DNA of 64,000 bases from Hypoxylon rubiginosum (lineage: Eukaryota; Ascomycota; Sordariomycetes; Xylariales; Hypoxylaceae), in the NCBI GenBank assembly GCA_902806565.1, contig CADCXA010000027.1, positions 2,418,001 through 2,482,000 of the forward strand. The letters run 5' to 3'. Both the position numbers and the translations under genes were made by a program. Below, one piece after another: positions 33,162 through 43,287 of this stretch (positions within the stretch are counted from its first letter, which is position 1; each line of letters starts with the position of its first letter). The notes beneath the pieces were generated by a model. That model made no database searches. It had not been told where the DNA came from and worked only from the letters and a program-made list of their open reading frames with translations.

Positions 33162-34230
33162 CTACTGCGCAGGTGCTTGGTAAGGTACTTGATAGGGCTG
33201 TCCCGGCGCTGGTGTGCCTTGCGGGCTATACGGTACACCCTGGTTATATTGCTGCTGGTGCTGGCCAACCTGCTGAGGCGGGTACCCCGTGTCTTGCGGC
33301 GCGTACGGGTCGGGGACCGGACCTTGGTGGAATTGCTCCTGGCCGACGTGCTGCTGAGTATATCCCGTCTGCTCCTGGCCGACGTGCTGTTGGGGATATC
33401 CCGTCTGCTGCTGCTGCGCCCACTGCTGCTGACCAGGCTGCTGGTTCAGGAACGGTTGTGACTGCTGCGCGGCGCCATATTGCGGCGCCATCCCTCCCTG
33501 CAGTTCCGTGGCGCCGCCGTGGTGGGCGCTAGGGACGACGCCGACAGGGACGGAAGTCTTCTCGGGGTCGGTGGTCGAATGTCCGAACAGCGAGAGGCGG
33601 AAAAAGTGACAGACGTACGCGAACGTGGCAACAAACAACAGCATGACGAGGGCGCTGATGCCAGCGATACCGCTCAGGACGCCGAGTGCTCCGGTTGTGG
33701 CGACGCCGGCTCGCTTCCAGACGGTGCAGTGGCCGCTGTTGACGGCGCTGCCGTCGCTGGAGCAGCTTGCGGAGACGGGTACCGTGAACTTGCTTCGTCG
33801 ATTGGCGGTCGCCCCCATGGCCGCCAGCCAGAAGATGATCATGAGAAGGTCGAGCGCGAGTATCGCCCACGTGTTATAGGTGCGTCGGCAGGACGCCACT
33901 TTCTCCGCAAGGATCGCATATACGGCGATAACCCAGGTAAAGAGGCCCTGTTAGTTGGAAGGCACAATGTTAGTAGAGAGCTTTACCATATGTGGTCATT
34001 GTATGAAAGGAAATTGAGACGATATGAATGGAGAACATGTGAATGAGATCGAAACATACGCAAACGATGACGAAGCCCAGCTCATCGTAGTAGAGCCCGT
34101 GGATCCACCAGCCTGTCATGGCCACGACGACTAACGCGAGGACGATCTGGAAGACTCGTAGCGCGATGAACCATTTTGGCGTCGGAATTATCGTCTCCCC
34201 CCTCTTATTTGGATTCGCTGTGGTTTCCAT
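33162..34230 (-). CDS. MARVEL-like membrane protein with Gln/Pro-rich tail
   Basis: Two exons, 34060-34230 and 33162-33947, give 318 residues. Four hydrophobic helices are present: FIALRVFQIVLALVVVAMTG (about residues 21-40), LGFVIVCGLFTWVIAVYAI, WAILALDLLMIIFWLAAMGA and IAGISALVMLLFVATFAYVC. This helical arrangement with short loops and an extracellular loop rich in Cys (CSSDGSAVNSGHC) fits the MARVEL/tetraspan type. The C-terminal 120 residues are low complexity, with near-repeats of GYPQQHVGQEQTGY and HVGQEQ, rich in Gln, Pro and Gly. MARVEL proteins act in membrane apposition and vesicle traffic; here the role is inferred from topology only. The tail is typical of cytosolic, probably disordered, plasma-membrane tails. 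Confidence 0.8.
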
Positions 34231-35452
34231 CTTGATACTGAGGTCCAGTCTCTTCTCTTTGGTGATGTGGCTTCCCTCTAAGATTGCTGGCGGTAATGCT
34301 GGGTGGTCTACTGCAATCGCAACGCTCGTATTTATAAATCCTCCAGTACTGGAACAGCCCTATCTACGGCCCAGGAGGGAACCAAGCGCGATATTTGTAT
34401 AAACGCCATCCCCCGCTCCCCCATGGCACCACCCGCCTATCAAGAATATACGCGATTGCCAGACCCGCATCCATGCCTAAGTCCCAGACTTTGCCATTGA
34501 TGACTACCGGTGGCTATCGAGGCGCTGGCGCACCAAAAAGACCAAAGTGCCCATTAGGGAGCGAGGAGGTAGGAGACTTCTCGTCGAGTGCCTGTCCTCG
34601 CATTTACAGGGCCATCTCAGCCGCACGCGGCCGGCTACCCCGTCTAATTGGCTCGGGGCGGCCCCTTTACTCCAGAGCGGAACGTACTATCGTTCAGCCC
34701 ATCCCAATTCGAGCACCGCTTCAGCTCTGCCAGCCACTCAGCAACCTCGCTCAAGCGAGTCGCTGCGCTAGCGGTGTCTAAAGACTGCGTTCGAGGCCGG
34801 AGGGGCTTGGCAGGCGAATTTTTCATATTACATAGTAGGTATATCAAGCAAGCCAAGGGACCACGGGGCGTTTTCTTAACAGTTTCGCGTAGTAGTGATG
34901 ACTTGGCAGATCTCTTTATCGCAATCGGCGCGTTACAGTCTAGGCAGATCTGACTTGAGGCTCTCGTACTAGGTGGTCAGCATGGGTGCATATAAATTGA
35001 GCTGAATGCCGTTACACTTACGACTCCAATTTTCTCCGGCTTGTTCTAGACACGCAGCTGAATAAAGTCTTCCCATAAGTTGCATTGAAGCTGACACCTG
35101 AAGAAAAAAAGGGAACTATTTCCTAAGTTTCCTCAGTTCGTTGTCACATGTGCAGGACACACCAAGGCGCCCAGGCAAGCTTACTATCATCAGACATCGC
35201 GCCTGGTTAGCGCTAGCCACTGAATATGATATCTCTTTTCAGGTAAAATACGCCAATTGAGCTAAGCCTCCGATGCTAGGACCGAAGAGCGACTCCTAGC
35301 GCAATCTAGGATAAGACACCCGTAGGACAAGCTGAAATCTTCATTCTTGCTAACAAAAACTCCCTCTCCTCTTATACCACCTATAGGTAAAGCTCCATAT
35401 AACCCATTAGGTACATGCCAATTTATCCTCTTGCCACTTATAGGCCCCCTAA
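34231..35452. other. 1.2-kb intergenic region, no gene supported
   Basis: Several overlapping frames on the plus strand (34395-34953) share GC-rich, Arg/Pro-rich composition and no motif. They are not annotated. Confidence 0.45.
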
Positions 35453-36319
35453 TCATGATATTACCTCTGGACTCTTCCAAGAAGAGTCCCACGACCATAT
35501 GTTTAGTCCAACTTTTACCCCCGACTTGACCGGTAAGCCAGCATGATAGACCTTCGTGTGCCCAGACCCACTAGGATGGAAATTCTCCCAGTACACAGCT
35601 GAGTCTGCAATTGGCTTGAAATTTACGCCCTGGTAGCCACCTCTTCCGTCCCACTACCGCGTATCGTTGGGCTGCGGCAGGAAGGGGAAGTTTGTCCCGC
35701 CTCCGACGCAATCGCCGACGAGGTAGACCATGAAGGCCGTAACCCGGTTTCCCTCGGCCAAGGATTCCTCCCAGTTAAAGTCGTAGTTGTAAAACCCGTT
35801 GACAAGACCGTTAGGGGCTCCACGAACGAGGAATTTCCGCGCTAGCTTTGGTACTCGAGGGCGCGCTTTGAGATGCGACGGACGACCGCGTCTTTACGGT
35901 TTACGGGCGCGGACTCCGATATACGCATTTTATGGTCGATGACGCTTTCATCGTAGCCGCGATAAGACCTTGGATGGCTGATACCTATCCTCACTAACAG
36001 CATATGAGGGTTGGCTGTCATTTCTTGATTTATTCGGTCTTGTACATATGTGTTGTACCTTAGACGAAGCAGGTGTTCGGTTTCGTCGCTGCATAAAAAA
36101 TCTCGGATGAAAACAATTAATAGGTCTCGAGAAGATCTGAACTTGATATTGTGGATTGCCATCGTGAAAGTCTGTTGTGAAAATGCTGGTCGTCCCTTTA
36201 CGGATGATCTGGTTGACTGATGAGGTTGATATGTTGACATCGGGAAGTAGGTGACCAAGAAGGGCGAGAATAGCCCCAGCAACAGCTACGGCGACAAAGG
36301 ATGGATGCGGGATGCTCAA
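35453..36319 (-). pseudogene. Decayed prolyl-4-hydroxylase-like 2OG dioxygenase
   Basis: Minus-strand pieces match the P4H alpha-subunit-like family in order: an N-terminal membrane anchor (MSIPHPSFVAVAVAGAILAL), LLIVFIRDFLCSDETEHLL, RISESAPVNRKDAVVRRISK, GFYNYDFNWEESLAEGNRVT, FMVYLVGDCVGGGTNFPFLP, DSAVYWENFHPSGSGHTKVY and VKVGLNIWSWDSSW. They are in at least three frames: a frameshift follows the anchor, an in-frame TAG lies at 35842-35844, another shift lies between EPLTVL and GFYNY, and a second TAG lies at 35654-35656. In addition the iron-binding H-x-D is altered to D-F-N. A downstream H and the 2OG-binding Lys are still visible. The gene is dead, and its sequence differs from the intact P4H at 38.1 kb, so it was not a recent copy. 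Confidence 0.85.
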
Positions 36320-36951
36320 GCCTGACGTTGAAAATATCTTGAGTAGGTTGTTAGGTGATAGATGTTGAAAGGGGGGCCTAGTTTTTCTCGGGGTTTTGAG
36401 GAGGTGTGGTTGAATTCTAGTTGAGCCGGGAGGCTAGTATAGAAAAACAAAGCCAAATACTAAAATATCACTTACTTCTTCTACCTAGACGATTTTTTAA
36501 TCAGCACAGGCATATGATCAGACCAGTAGGGTGGCATATGCATAGAGATGCTATACCCTCGTGTCAGACGTCCGTCTGTGGTAATTGGCTAATAAGCATC
36601 CCCATATATAAAATAGGCCGATATATAGGGAATTACAATGTGCTTTTACAAGACTTAATGCTCGATCTACTTACAGCAAGGCGCTCACTTGACATTTGCG
36701 CGTCAAGCATTCGGAATGACGAAGCTTTATGTTGTTTCATACAAGACCAGACAAGAGCATAATCTTTCTACGGAAGTCATCGCAAAAACAAGAAGCCGAA
36801 TAAAGGTAACGTTACTTCATTTATCATGACCTTTGCATTCGCACAAGGACTAGGGAAACCTCTAAAGGATAAAACCTAATCAAGGCCTGACCAACCCCTA
36901 TACCCCTCTTGGTGCTTAAAGATGAACTTCAGGAGGCTCTCGCCCCTTCCC
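36320..36951. other. Intergenic, no gene seen
   Basis: Only short frames. It lies between the P4H pseudogene start and the end of the micro-exon gene. Confidence 0.5.
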
Positions 36952-37406
36952 CTATGATTCCTCTTCCTCCTGTAGCATACCCATTATAGGTAAGAATAGT
37001 CGTATCAGGGGCAGAATAATTACTTACGGGAACAACCATTCCAACGACCTAAATCATAGTATCAGTATTAAATTCAGCAGTAGTATCTTAAACGACTGGG
37101 GTGTACTTACAGGCTGTTTTGCAACATGAGTGTTAGCAACTGTTCTTAGTAGTAAGAATTCTCATTATGGACTATTCATGTACTTACGCACTATATCACA
37201 TTCATTACGTTAGTAACTCTACTGTATCTAGTAGTTGAGACAAGCATTTATGAGGATTAACTCACGCTAGGGCCTTGCGGGTTGGGATCTCTGGCATCTA
37301 TAGGAACCGAAACCTTCGCAACGGTGCCCTCGGCACATGTGTCCACCTTAGGCCTCGCAGCAGCTAGGGCAATGAAGAGAGCAGTGATGATGGTTTGGAG
37401 CTGCAT
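36952..37406 (-). CDS. Small secreted peptide encoded with two 3-nt micro-exons
   Basis: Predicted minus-strand exons are 37266-37406 (141 nt), 37188-37190 (TGC), 37111-37113 (CCT), 37028-37048 (21 nt) and 36952-36969 (18 nt with stop). All lengths are multiples of three and all joins are phase 0. Every intron is 58-75 nt, begins GTGAGT or GTAAGT and ends TAG/CAG, and the first two contain CTAAC branch sites. The product is 61 residues: signal peptide MQLQTIITALFIALAAA, then RPKVDTCAEGTVAKVSVPID, ARDPNPQGPS, then C, P, VVGMVVP and EEEES. The mature part has two Cys and seven Pro; the second Cys comes only from a micro-exon. No Kex2 (KR) repeats are seen. The gene is divergent from an intact prolyl-hydroxylase-like gene, which makes a proline-rich substrate attractive. 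Exon 1 is well supported; the micro-exons need transcript evidence. Confidence 0.6.
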
Positions 37407-38140
37407 TTTTGCGTTTGTGGCTGAGAATAACTCGACGAGGCAGGTTTTAATAAGTAGAGTGCGACGGGGGAGGTTGGTGGATGATCTTAAGTTGTTCTGG
37501 TTCAGAAAGCTTCTTCTATGGGAGATGGAAGGCTGTTTTATATCGAGGAGATAGCCTCTCTCTCGCCCCTTCTCCTCTCCTTGGCCCGAATTGAGTTGAC
37601 TTGGATCTGTTCCCCTCTGCTTTACGGAGTGTTCTTCCCCGTGAACGCAAAGTCCGTGCCAACGACTGCATGACCCTCGTGTAACTGTCAGATGTAACAC
37701 TTGTTACTGAAATACTTGAGTACCTTGCAATGTACAGTACCTAGTTGATAATAAGCAGTCGGTGAGGCTATCAGATAGGCCGCGAGAAACGCCGCGCATA
37801 AGCAATAAGCACCGGTAGGACTTCCCCAGACCTACCTAGGTAGTCAGTCTTTAGCACATGCAGCCAGACCCTTGCTACCAAATTATCAGGAAATATGGGT
37901 GGGTGTAATATTATGGCGCATTTGTGTGACTAGTTGAGGTAGAGAGGCCGATCGACGGCGAGTTTGCTCCAAGGTAGTTTCAGTAAGTTCCATAACTCCC
38001 ATCTGCCGAAGCAATTTCTGGCCGTTGGTTTAGGACGAAGAAACTACAAAAGTTTGCAGTGTCCTTAGGTAGTCACACGCAGTTAGTTGTCATCCATAAT
38101 CTAGATAAGCTCTTTAAACATTGCAATTACGAATTTTGAA
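37407..38140. promoter_or_regulatory. Bidirectional promoter, micro-exon peptide / P4H
   Basis: 734 bp between two divergent start codons (37406 minus, 38141 plus). It contains ACCTACCTAGGTAG at about 37831-37844 and no gene. Co-regulation is inferred from geometry. Confidence 0.5.
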
Positions 38141-39155
38141 ATGCCTTCAACAATGGTAAGGTTGATTGGTTTCATACCTACTTTGACCCTCAAACCAATT
38201 CTAATGAATGAGAATGTTCAGGAACCTCGAACGAAATATGCAATTTTGCTCGTGCCGCTAAGCATGTTAATGCTCGGCCTTTTGAGATGCGGCCAGTTCA
38301 TCTCAGAGCATAGCAGTATGGTATTGAACTGGGCGCCATTCAACTTTTTCAATTCGGGCCCCCTCAGTCTAGACTCGTATAGCTGCGTTCATAGCTATAC
38401 GATTGAGCTCCTCTCAATCGATCCCCTCGTTATATACATCAACGACTTCCTAAGTAATGATGAGATAGAGCATCTCCTAGACATAGGGAAAGTAACCTCT
38501 CTACGACAAGACTGCCCTTATTGTTCTGTAAACTAACATGGAGACTTATAGAACAAAAAGACTTCGTCCGTCCCTGGTAACCTCTAGTTCAGAGGACTTC
38601 ACAGAAGTGCTGAACCAGACGGTTCGCCAGTCTCAGACCGCCGTTCTCCCCAAGACGGACTTCGTATGTGATTGCCTGGCGCGACGGATGCAGTCCCTCC
38701 TTGGAAACGTCCAGCATATGGAGGTCGAAGCCCTGCAGATGGTCAAGTACGAGACAGGGGGTGACCAGTTCAAATCTCACATGGACTGGTTCGACACGCC
38801 AAAGAACGACATGGCTTACGACCCAGAAGACGGATCATTCCAACCTAGTAATCGCCTAGGAAGTATCTTCGCCTATCTCGATGATGACTGCACCCGTGGT
38901 GAAACCTATTTCCCCCACATTTCGAGCGTGTCCGAGTCGGCAGATGGGGAGAAGTTTGCCATCCCAGACGGAGATACCGGGCTGCTCGTTAAGCCCCGAC
39001 GTGGTAATGCAGTGTTCTGGAACAATCTTCTTCCCAATGGATCTGGGGATCCGAGGGTTGCCCACCTTGGCCTACAGGTTGATTCTGGAACTAAGGTCGG
39101 CCTCAACATATGGAGCAGGTACTTTTTGGATCTTCCCATGGTTGGTGGAAACTAG
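38141..39155 (+). CDS. Prolyl-4-hydroxylase-like 2OG-Fe(II) dioxygenase
   Basis: Exons 38141-38491 and 38544-39155 give 320 residues. The acceptor at 38543 (..CTAACATGGAG) keeps frame; the TAG at 38550 does not. A cytosolic/lumenal anchor (YAILLVPLSMLMLGLLRCGQ, residues about 45-64) precedes the catalytic domain: PLVIYINDFLSNDEIEHLLD, MVKYETGGDQFKSHMDWFDT with the iron-binding HMD, FAYLDDDCTRGETYFP, GNAVFWNNLLPNGSGDPR and VAHLGLQVDSGTKVGLNIWS with the distal His and the 2-oxoglutarate-binding Lys. The domain and anchor suggest hydroxylation in the secretory pathway, where P4H enzymes modify proline. The adjacent divergent secreted peptide is a possible substrate. A shorter protein from the Met at 38204 is also possible. 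All catalytic residues are present. Confidence 0.88.
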
Positions 39156-40177
39156 GAAACTCGAATGTGTCCCAATGTAAACACAAGCTACCGTTAATTG
39201 TGGAAAAGAGCGATGGTAGACTAGATTCTAGCAGACTTGGGGTAAAGCTAGGAATAGTGTAGTGCTCGTAAGAGTAAAGCGACCGTCGAAGCGGCCTTCA
39301 CTGCTTCGAAGAATTCTGATATTCCCGACCCGCATCGTATTACTTGTGGATGTGGTGCATATAGACGATTTTTCCTTGGGTACCTAAACTTCTGCAGCTT
39401 ACATATTATAGCTTGAAATTATGTACTATAGTCCCTATCGCTTCCGCTACTCAGGAGAAAAAGCTCCTTTTAAAGCTGACTAACATACCCGCTCCTCCGC
39501 TTAACATTTCAGGGGTCCATCTTGCGTCCTGTCGTCAGCCACCTACAGGGAGTTACAAGCAGAATCCATCCGGATTAGGAAATAGGTATTTCAACTCGTA
39601 CACAGCAATGCCGCGCGGAAGCAGTCAGCACGCTAACTTTGCAAGGGTATCACCATAGCACCCCCCGCGAATGATTACCAATTAGATACAGGCAGCCTTC
39701 GCATCCTGTGGCATCGAATTGACTATTGGATATACGTAGTCAAGTCAAGTTGCCGATATGACAGCAAAAGACGCTCGGGCGTTATCTTATCAGATATGAG
39801 GAAGACATGCTGGCGTCAGCTACCCGCTCCGTATTCGTAGATCCGAGCACCAGTACCGAAAGTGGGACACAACTTGGCCACACAAGTTGCGGAGAATGCT
39901 AATGGTAACTAGGTACCCATTATAGCTCGTCAAAGGTGATGGGGATCTATGGCTAACATATGGTGAAGTGATGCTCTGGTGCCGCAAGACGGTTAGATGT
40001 CATACTAGGTAGAATACTATAATTGTGTGCGGAAGTAGACCGTTAGAGATGAGACTTAATATCGAAAACAATATGATTCATTACGATCTAACTAATAATA
40101 CGGAATAAGGTCACCAGCGTTATATCTACGAACTTTCAAGACTGAACCAACAAACTCCGGCGTTTCTTTGAAGGCCC
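39156..40177. other. 1-kb intergenic region, no gene supported
   Basis: The frame 39413-39658 has no signal peptide, repeat or motif. No Kex2-type repeated precursor was seen. Confidence 0.5.
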
Positions 40178-41202
40178 CTAGTCCACGATGGTGAGACTCC
40201 CGTTGAGCCAACTCTTGATATCCTCAAACTTAGTACGGTGTGAAGTTGCCCAAACATGGATCTTCTCGAAATTTCTACAAGTGTGGCGAGTATCGGTCTT
40301 CAGTATGATCCTCGACCCGTCAAGATTCCACTCCATCGGCGTCAAGTCTGAGTGGCACTGAAGTGCCTGTCTAATATGGTTTATGCAGTGGCCTAGGTTA
40401 CCGTAGTTAGTCGCTAAGAACCCATCATTGAGGTACAAAGGATGAAGCAAACCTATGTGATCAACGCGCGATGGGTCCGTGGGCCTATCGAAGACATTGG
40501 TATAGTAATTAGGGTATATTGCCTGACGGAGACGGTTCTAATGAGAGTCATTAGCTGTGGCGTTTGGTATAAAAATAAAATCGAGCACTGTTATATACCA
40601 AGCAATGGAGCGAGTGGTATACATCTAGCCCGCTGAAATAGAGGCCAGATTCTGGCCACTGGAATGTGGAGCCAGCAAGGTCTGCCTCATCCTTACTGAA
40701 GTCAAGATTGAGACCTAAAGAGTTGTAAGCGAGGATTTACTCTTGCATCTCACTTTCATGCAGACGGACCTTCGAGAAGTGTTTCCCAAGCGTCATCAAT
40801 GGCCGGTGAAGGGGGCCCGATATACTCATGTCCACCTTGATCTGTGACAAGATTGCCCTCGCTGTCGAAACTAACGCCACCATTGAAAGTCCTTTCGACC
40901 AATTCAATCTCGTTCTTGATATAATCTAGAGAATAAGTCAACTATGCTCTCTGTATAGCATATGTGTACACACCTAAGTCCGAGGCGAACCCGTTCTCGT
41001 ATGAACTCTTAGCGACGGCTCCTCGTTCGCTAGTATATGAGAAAGTTCCAAAAAGAACGAAAATAACATTAAATAATATAGAAGCAGCGAGAACTAGACG
41101 TAAGAGTCTGGAGTCCTTTGTTGACGTTTGGGATTCCTCGAAGGTTTCGAGGAGGTTTTCTTTTTCCTCTTCCATTTTGTTTCCGTGTGGAACACCAAAC
41201 AT
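40178..41202 (-). CDS. UstYa-like (DUF3328) oxidase, degenerate second motif
   Basis: Four exons on the minus strand (40974-41202, 40770-40925, 40599-40714, 40178-40537) join in phase to 286 residues. The N-terminus is cytosolic and acidic, with one helix (LLRLVLAASILFNVIFVLFG). Then come the family landmarks YENGFASDL, ELVERTFNGGVSFDSEGNLV and YIGPPSPAIDDAWETLLEG, followed by LYFSGLDVYHSLHCLNRLRQ with the first HxxHC motif. The second motif reads NLGHCINHIRQALQC; the family consensus HxxHC (as HIDHC) has lost its first His. UstYa-family proteins are copper/iron-like oxidases involved in cyclising RiPPs and other fungal peptides. Loss of one His may reduce or alter activity. Introns are 48-61 nt. 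The start could also be Met at 41175. Confidence 0.87.
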
Positions 41203-41577
41203 ATTGACTGGAGGATAGAAACAGTTAAAACCGAGCTGTTTCGGGCTGCTTTGGAAATATGAAAGATATTTGCCCTGGCTGACCCCTGAACAGAAAGTTG
41301 TCGCTCACACTAGTCACCTTAAGGCACCTGATATAAGATGGTGGAGAGATAGGGGTAGTCCCTCGAGTGAGCGACATATCTGACTAAGATGCTGCATTGA
41401 ATGGAGATTATGTGCACAGCAACCTTTCCGAATCTAGACTAGACATAGAGGAAGCAATTTCTGAAGTAGTTAATATCGGATTTAACATGTCATATGAGCA
41501 TATTGCCACTTCCACGATTCCTTCTACAAGTGCTTTCAACTCGGAAGTGTCAATACCTCTCCCTAATACCCCTACAT
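41203..41577. other. Bidirectional region between two UstYa-like genes
   Basis: 375 bp between divergent starts at 41202 (minus) and 41578 (plus). No gene is supported; the frame at 41397 overlaps the next gene out of phase. Confidence 0.5.
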
Positions 41578-42306
41578 ATGACATCAAACATGAAATACGA
41601 CAAAGTCAAAGAGACAGAAGATTCCGCTGAGTCGGATCAAGACGTGAGTGAGAGCCTTCTCCATGGCGAGACCTCTTCACCACGGAAAACCCGGCGTCTG
41701 GGTTACTTTCTATGGGTTCTACTAGCTGAGAATGCTCTCTTCGCCTTAGCTCTGCTCGCTTTCTGGAAGGCATTCGTCCCGTCGCCTACAAACCTACACT
41801 ACCAAGTCCTCACTAAGGATAACAAAACTTACCCTTCGGGTCCGCTATCCTGGTCGCAGCATTTCGAAGCCCTACCATGCGGAAAAACGCCAGACGAGGC
41901 TCGAGCCCGAGGATGCGAATTCGATATGCTAGTCACCGCATGGCTTCCCCCAAGATGTATCGATCGGGAGCTAGTCGACGAGTTCATGGACGTGGGCAAA
42001 TGGCAGTTCTACACGAGGCTTCATGGCACGGAAGAGGACAAGTACAGCTCATACGATCCCGATTTTCTGGGGTCAGTCAACACCACCATTTACACTTCTA
42101 GGAGCTGGCATGTCACACATTGTTTCTACATGTTCAAGAAGCTGAGCCGTGCTCTCGTGAGTGGCAGAACCGTGGATGCCGAGGCCGTCTCGGAACCCCA
42201 CACAGAGCATTGCATGAAGACGATGCTCAACCAACTGAAATATGGATCTATCCTTGATCCCGACGAGATAGACACTTACTTGGAGATCATTTACCCACCG
42301 TGTTGA
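41578..42306 (+). CDS. UstYa-like protein, intronless variant with two HxxHC
   Basis: 242 residues in one exon. The Met at 41578 gives an N-terminal cytosolic stretch and one helix (YFLWVLLAENALFALALLAFW); an in-frame ATG 28 codons upstream is less likely. The lumenal part contains SGPLSWSQHFEALPCGKTPD, ARARGCEFDMLVTAWLPPRC and two H-x-x-H-C motifs, WHVTHCFYMF (about residues 182-191) and EPHTEHCMKT (about 208-217). One transmembrane helix plus paired HxxHC motifs is the UstYa layout, but the CEFDMLVTAWLPPRC core differs from the canonical subfamily, so I place it in the related group seen beside RiPP genes. A YPPC end is present. It is divergent from the UstYa-like gene at 40178-41202. Confidence 0.83.
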   Translation: MTSNMKYDKVKETEDSAESDQDVSESLLHGETSSPRKTRRLGYFLWVLLAENALFALALLAFWKAFVPSPTNLHYQVLTKDNKTYPSGPLSWSQHFEALPCGKTPDEARARGCEFDMLVTAWLPPRCIDRELVDEFMDVGKWQFYTRLHGTEEDKYSSYDPDFLGSVNTTIYTSRSWHVTHCFYMFKKLSRALVSGRTVDAEAVSEPHTEHCMKTMLNQLKYGSILDPDEIDTYLEIIYPPC

Positions 42307-43287
42307 GTTTTCTAGAATGGGGGTTTGGCAATATGTTCGAAGCTTTAGGTGCGGAAAGGGGCTAAGACCAAACGGACCCTCATTATATCGTTGAACGAGC
42401 ATATGGCTGCTATAGAACTCCTCATATGTTATTAATTAGGCTATTACACAACTAGATAGGAATTCATAATGAGAATGTACACGATTCTAACACAAAGTTT
42501 ATTTTATTATTATTACCTACTGGATTTACAGCTCATGAGATACATACAGCAAAGTGATCGGCACCCTCTGTCATCCTAGTATATAACGTACCTAGCTCCT
42601 ATCTACAACTACTACCCAGTGCTGTTCAACTTAGCGTGTGAATCTAAACATTTGAATAGAAGCGAATACTACGTCAGATTGTTCCCGGAGAGTACTTCAG
42701 GTAGGTTTGCTAAAAAGGCAATTGCTTACAATGCGCATATCTTACATCATCAGGATGCTCGTTACGGGGCGATGCTGCGACATGCATCTCCTGCGGGAAG
42801 CGGAAGCGGAAATGCTTATTTCCTACCAAAGCCGTGATTCGTGATGACTGAAAACGGGGCTGCCCTAAGCTTGCATTTGCCACTGACATCGTCCCCTAGT
42901 AACCCGGGTTAGGGAACAAGGCATACCATGTCTCGCTCAGGGTCTAGACTTGATCTGCATCTTGACCGGTCCAAGAGATGCACGAAAACCAGCAGGAAAA
43001 TGCACGATAAGCAAACGGTGATGAGTGACTTGAGCCACCCTTGTACAAGTTTCTCCGCTTGTGTGGGTTGTGTGGGACGAGCACATGGCCTCGAAATATG
43101 TTTGACGATGCTTATCTAAGATTCCACCACGACATCTCCTGCAATTACTAAACAGATTACCTGACTATGACATTATAATTACTGATAGCAGATTTAGAGA
43201 CTTGATTTTCTCCAAAAAACGCCGGCCATGTTAATGAAGCGAGGGGTATGATGAATCATTATCATACTTGACCCCTTTTACGACCAT
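42307..43287. other. Intergenic, no gene supported
   Basis: The frames 42619-42837 and 42928-43119 carry no signal peptide or repeat motif. Confidence 0.5.

Noticed and set aside
33173..34046. Several plus-strand frames over the MARVEL-like gene
   Set aside because: They are shadows of the Gln/Pro-rich minus-strand exon.
39413..39658. Candidate RiPP precursor with MKLCTIVPIASATQ start
   Set aside because: No clear signal peptide, no Kex2 sites and no repeated core.
42619..42837. 72-aa frame between UstYa-like gene and transporter
   Set aside because: No signal sequence or repeats; AKK and GR motifs are isolated.
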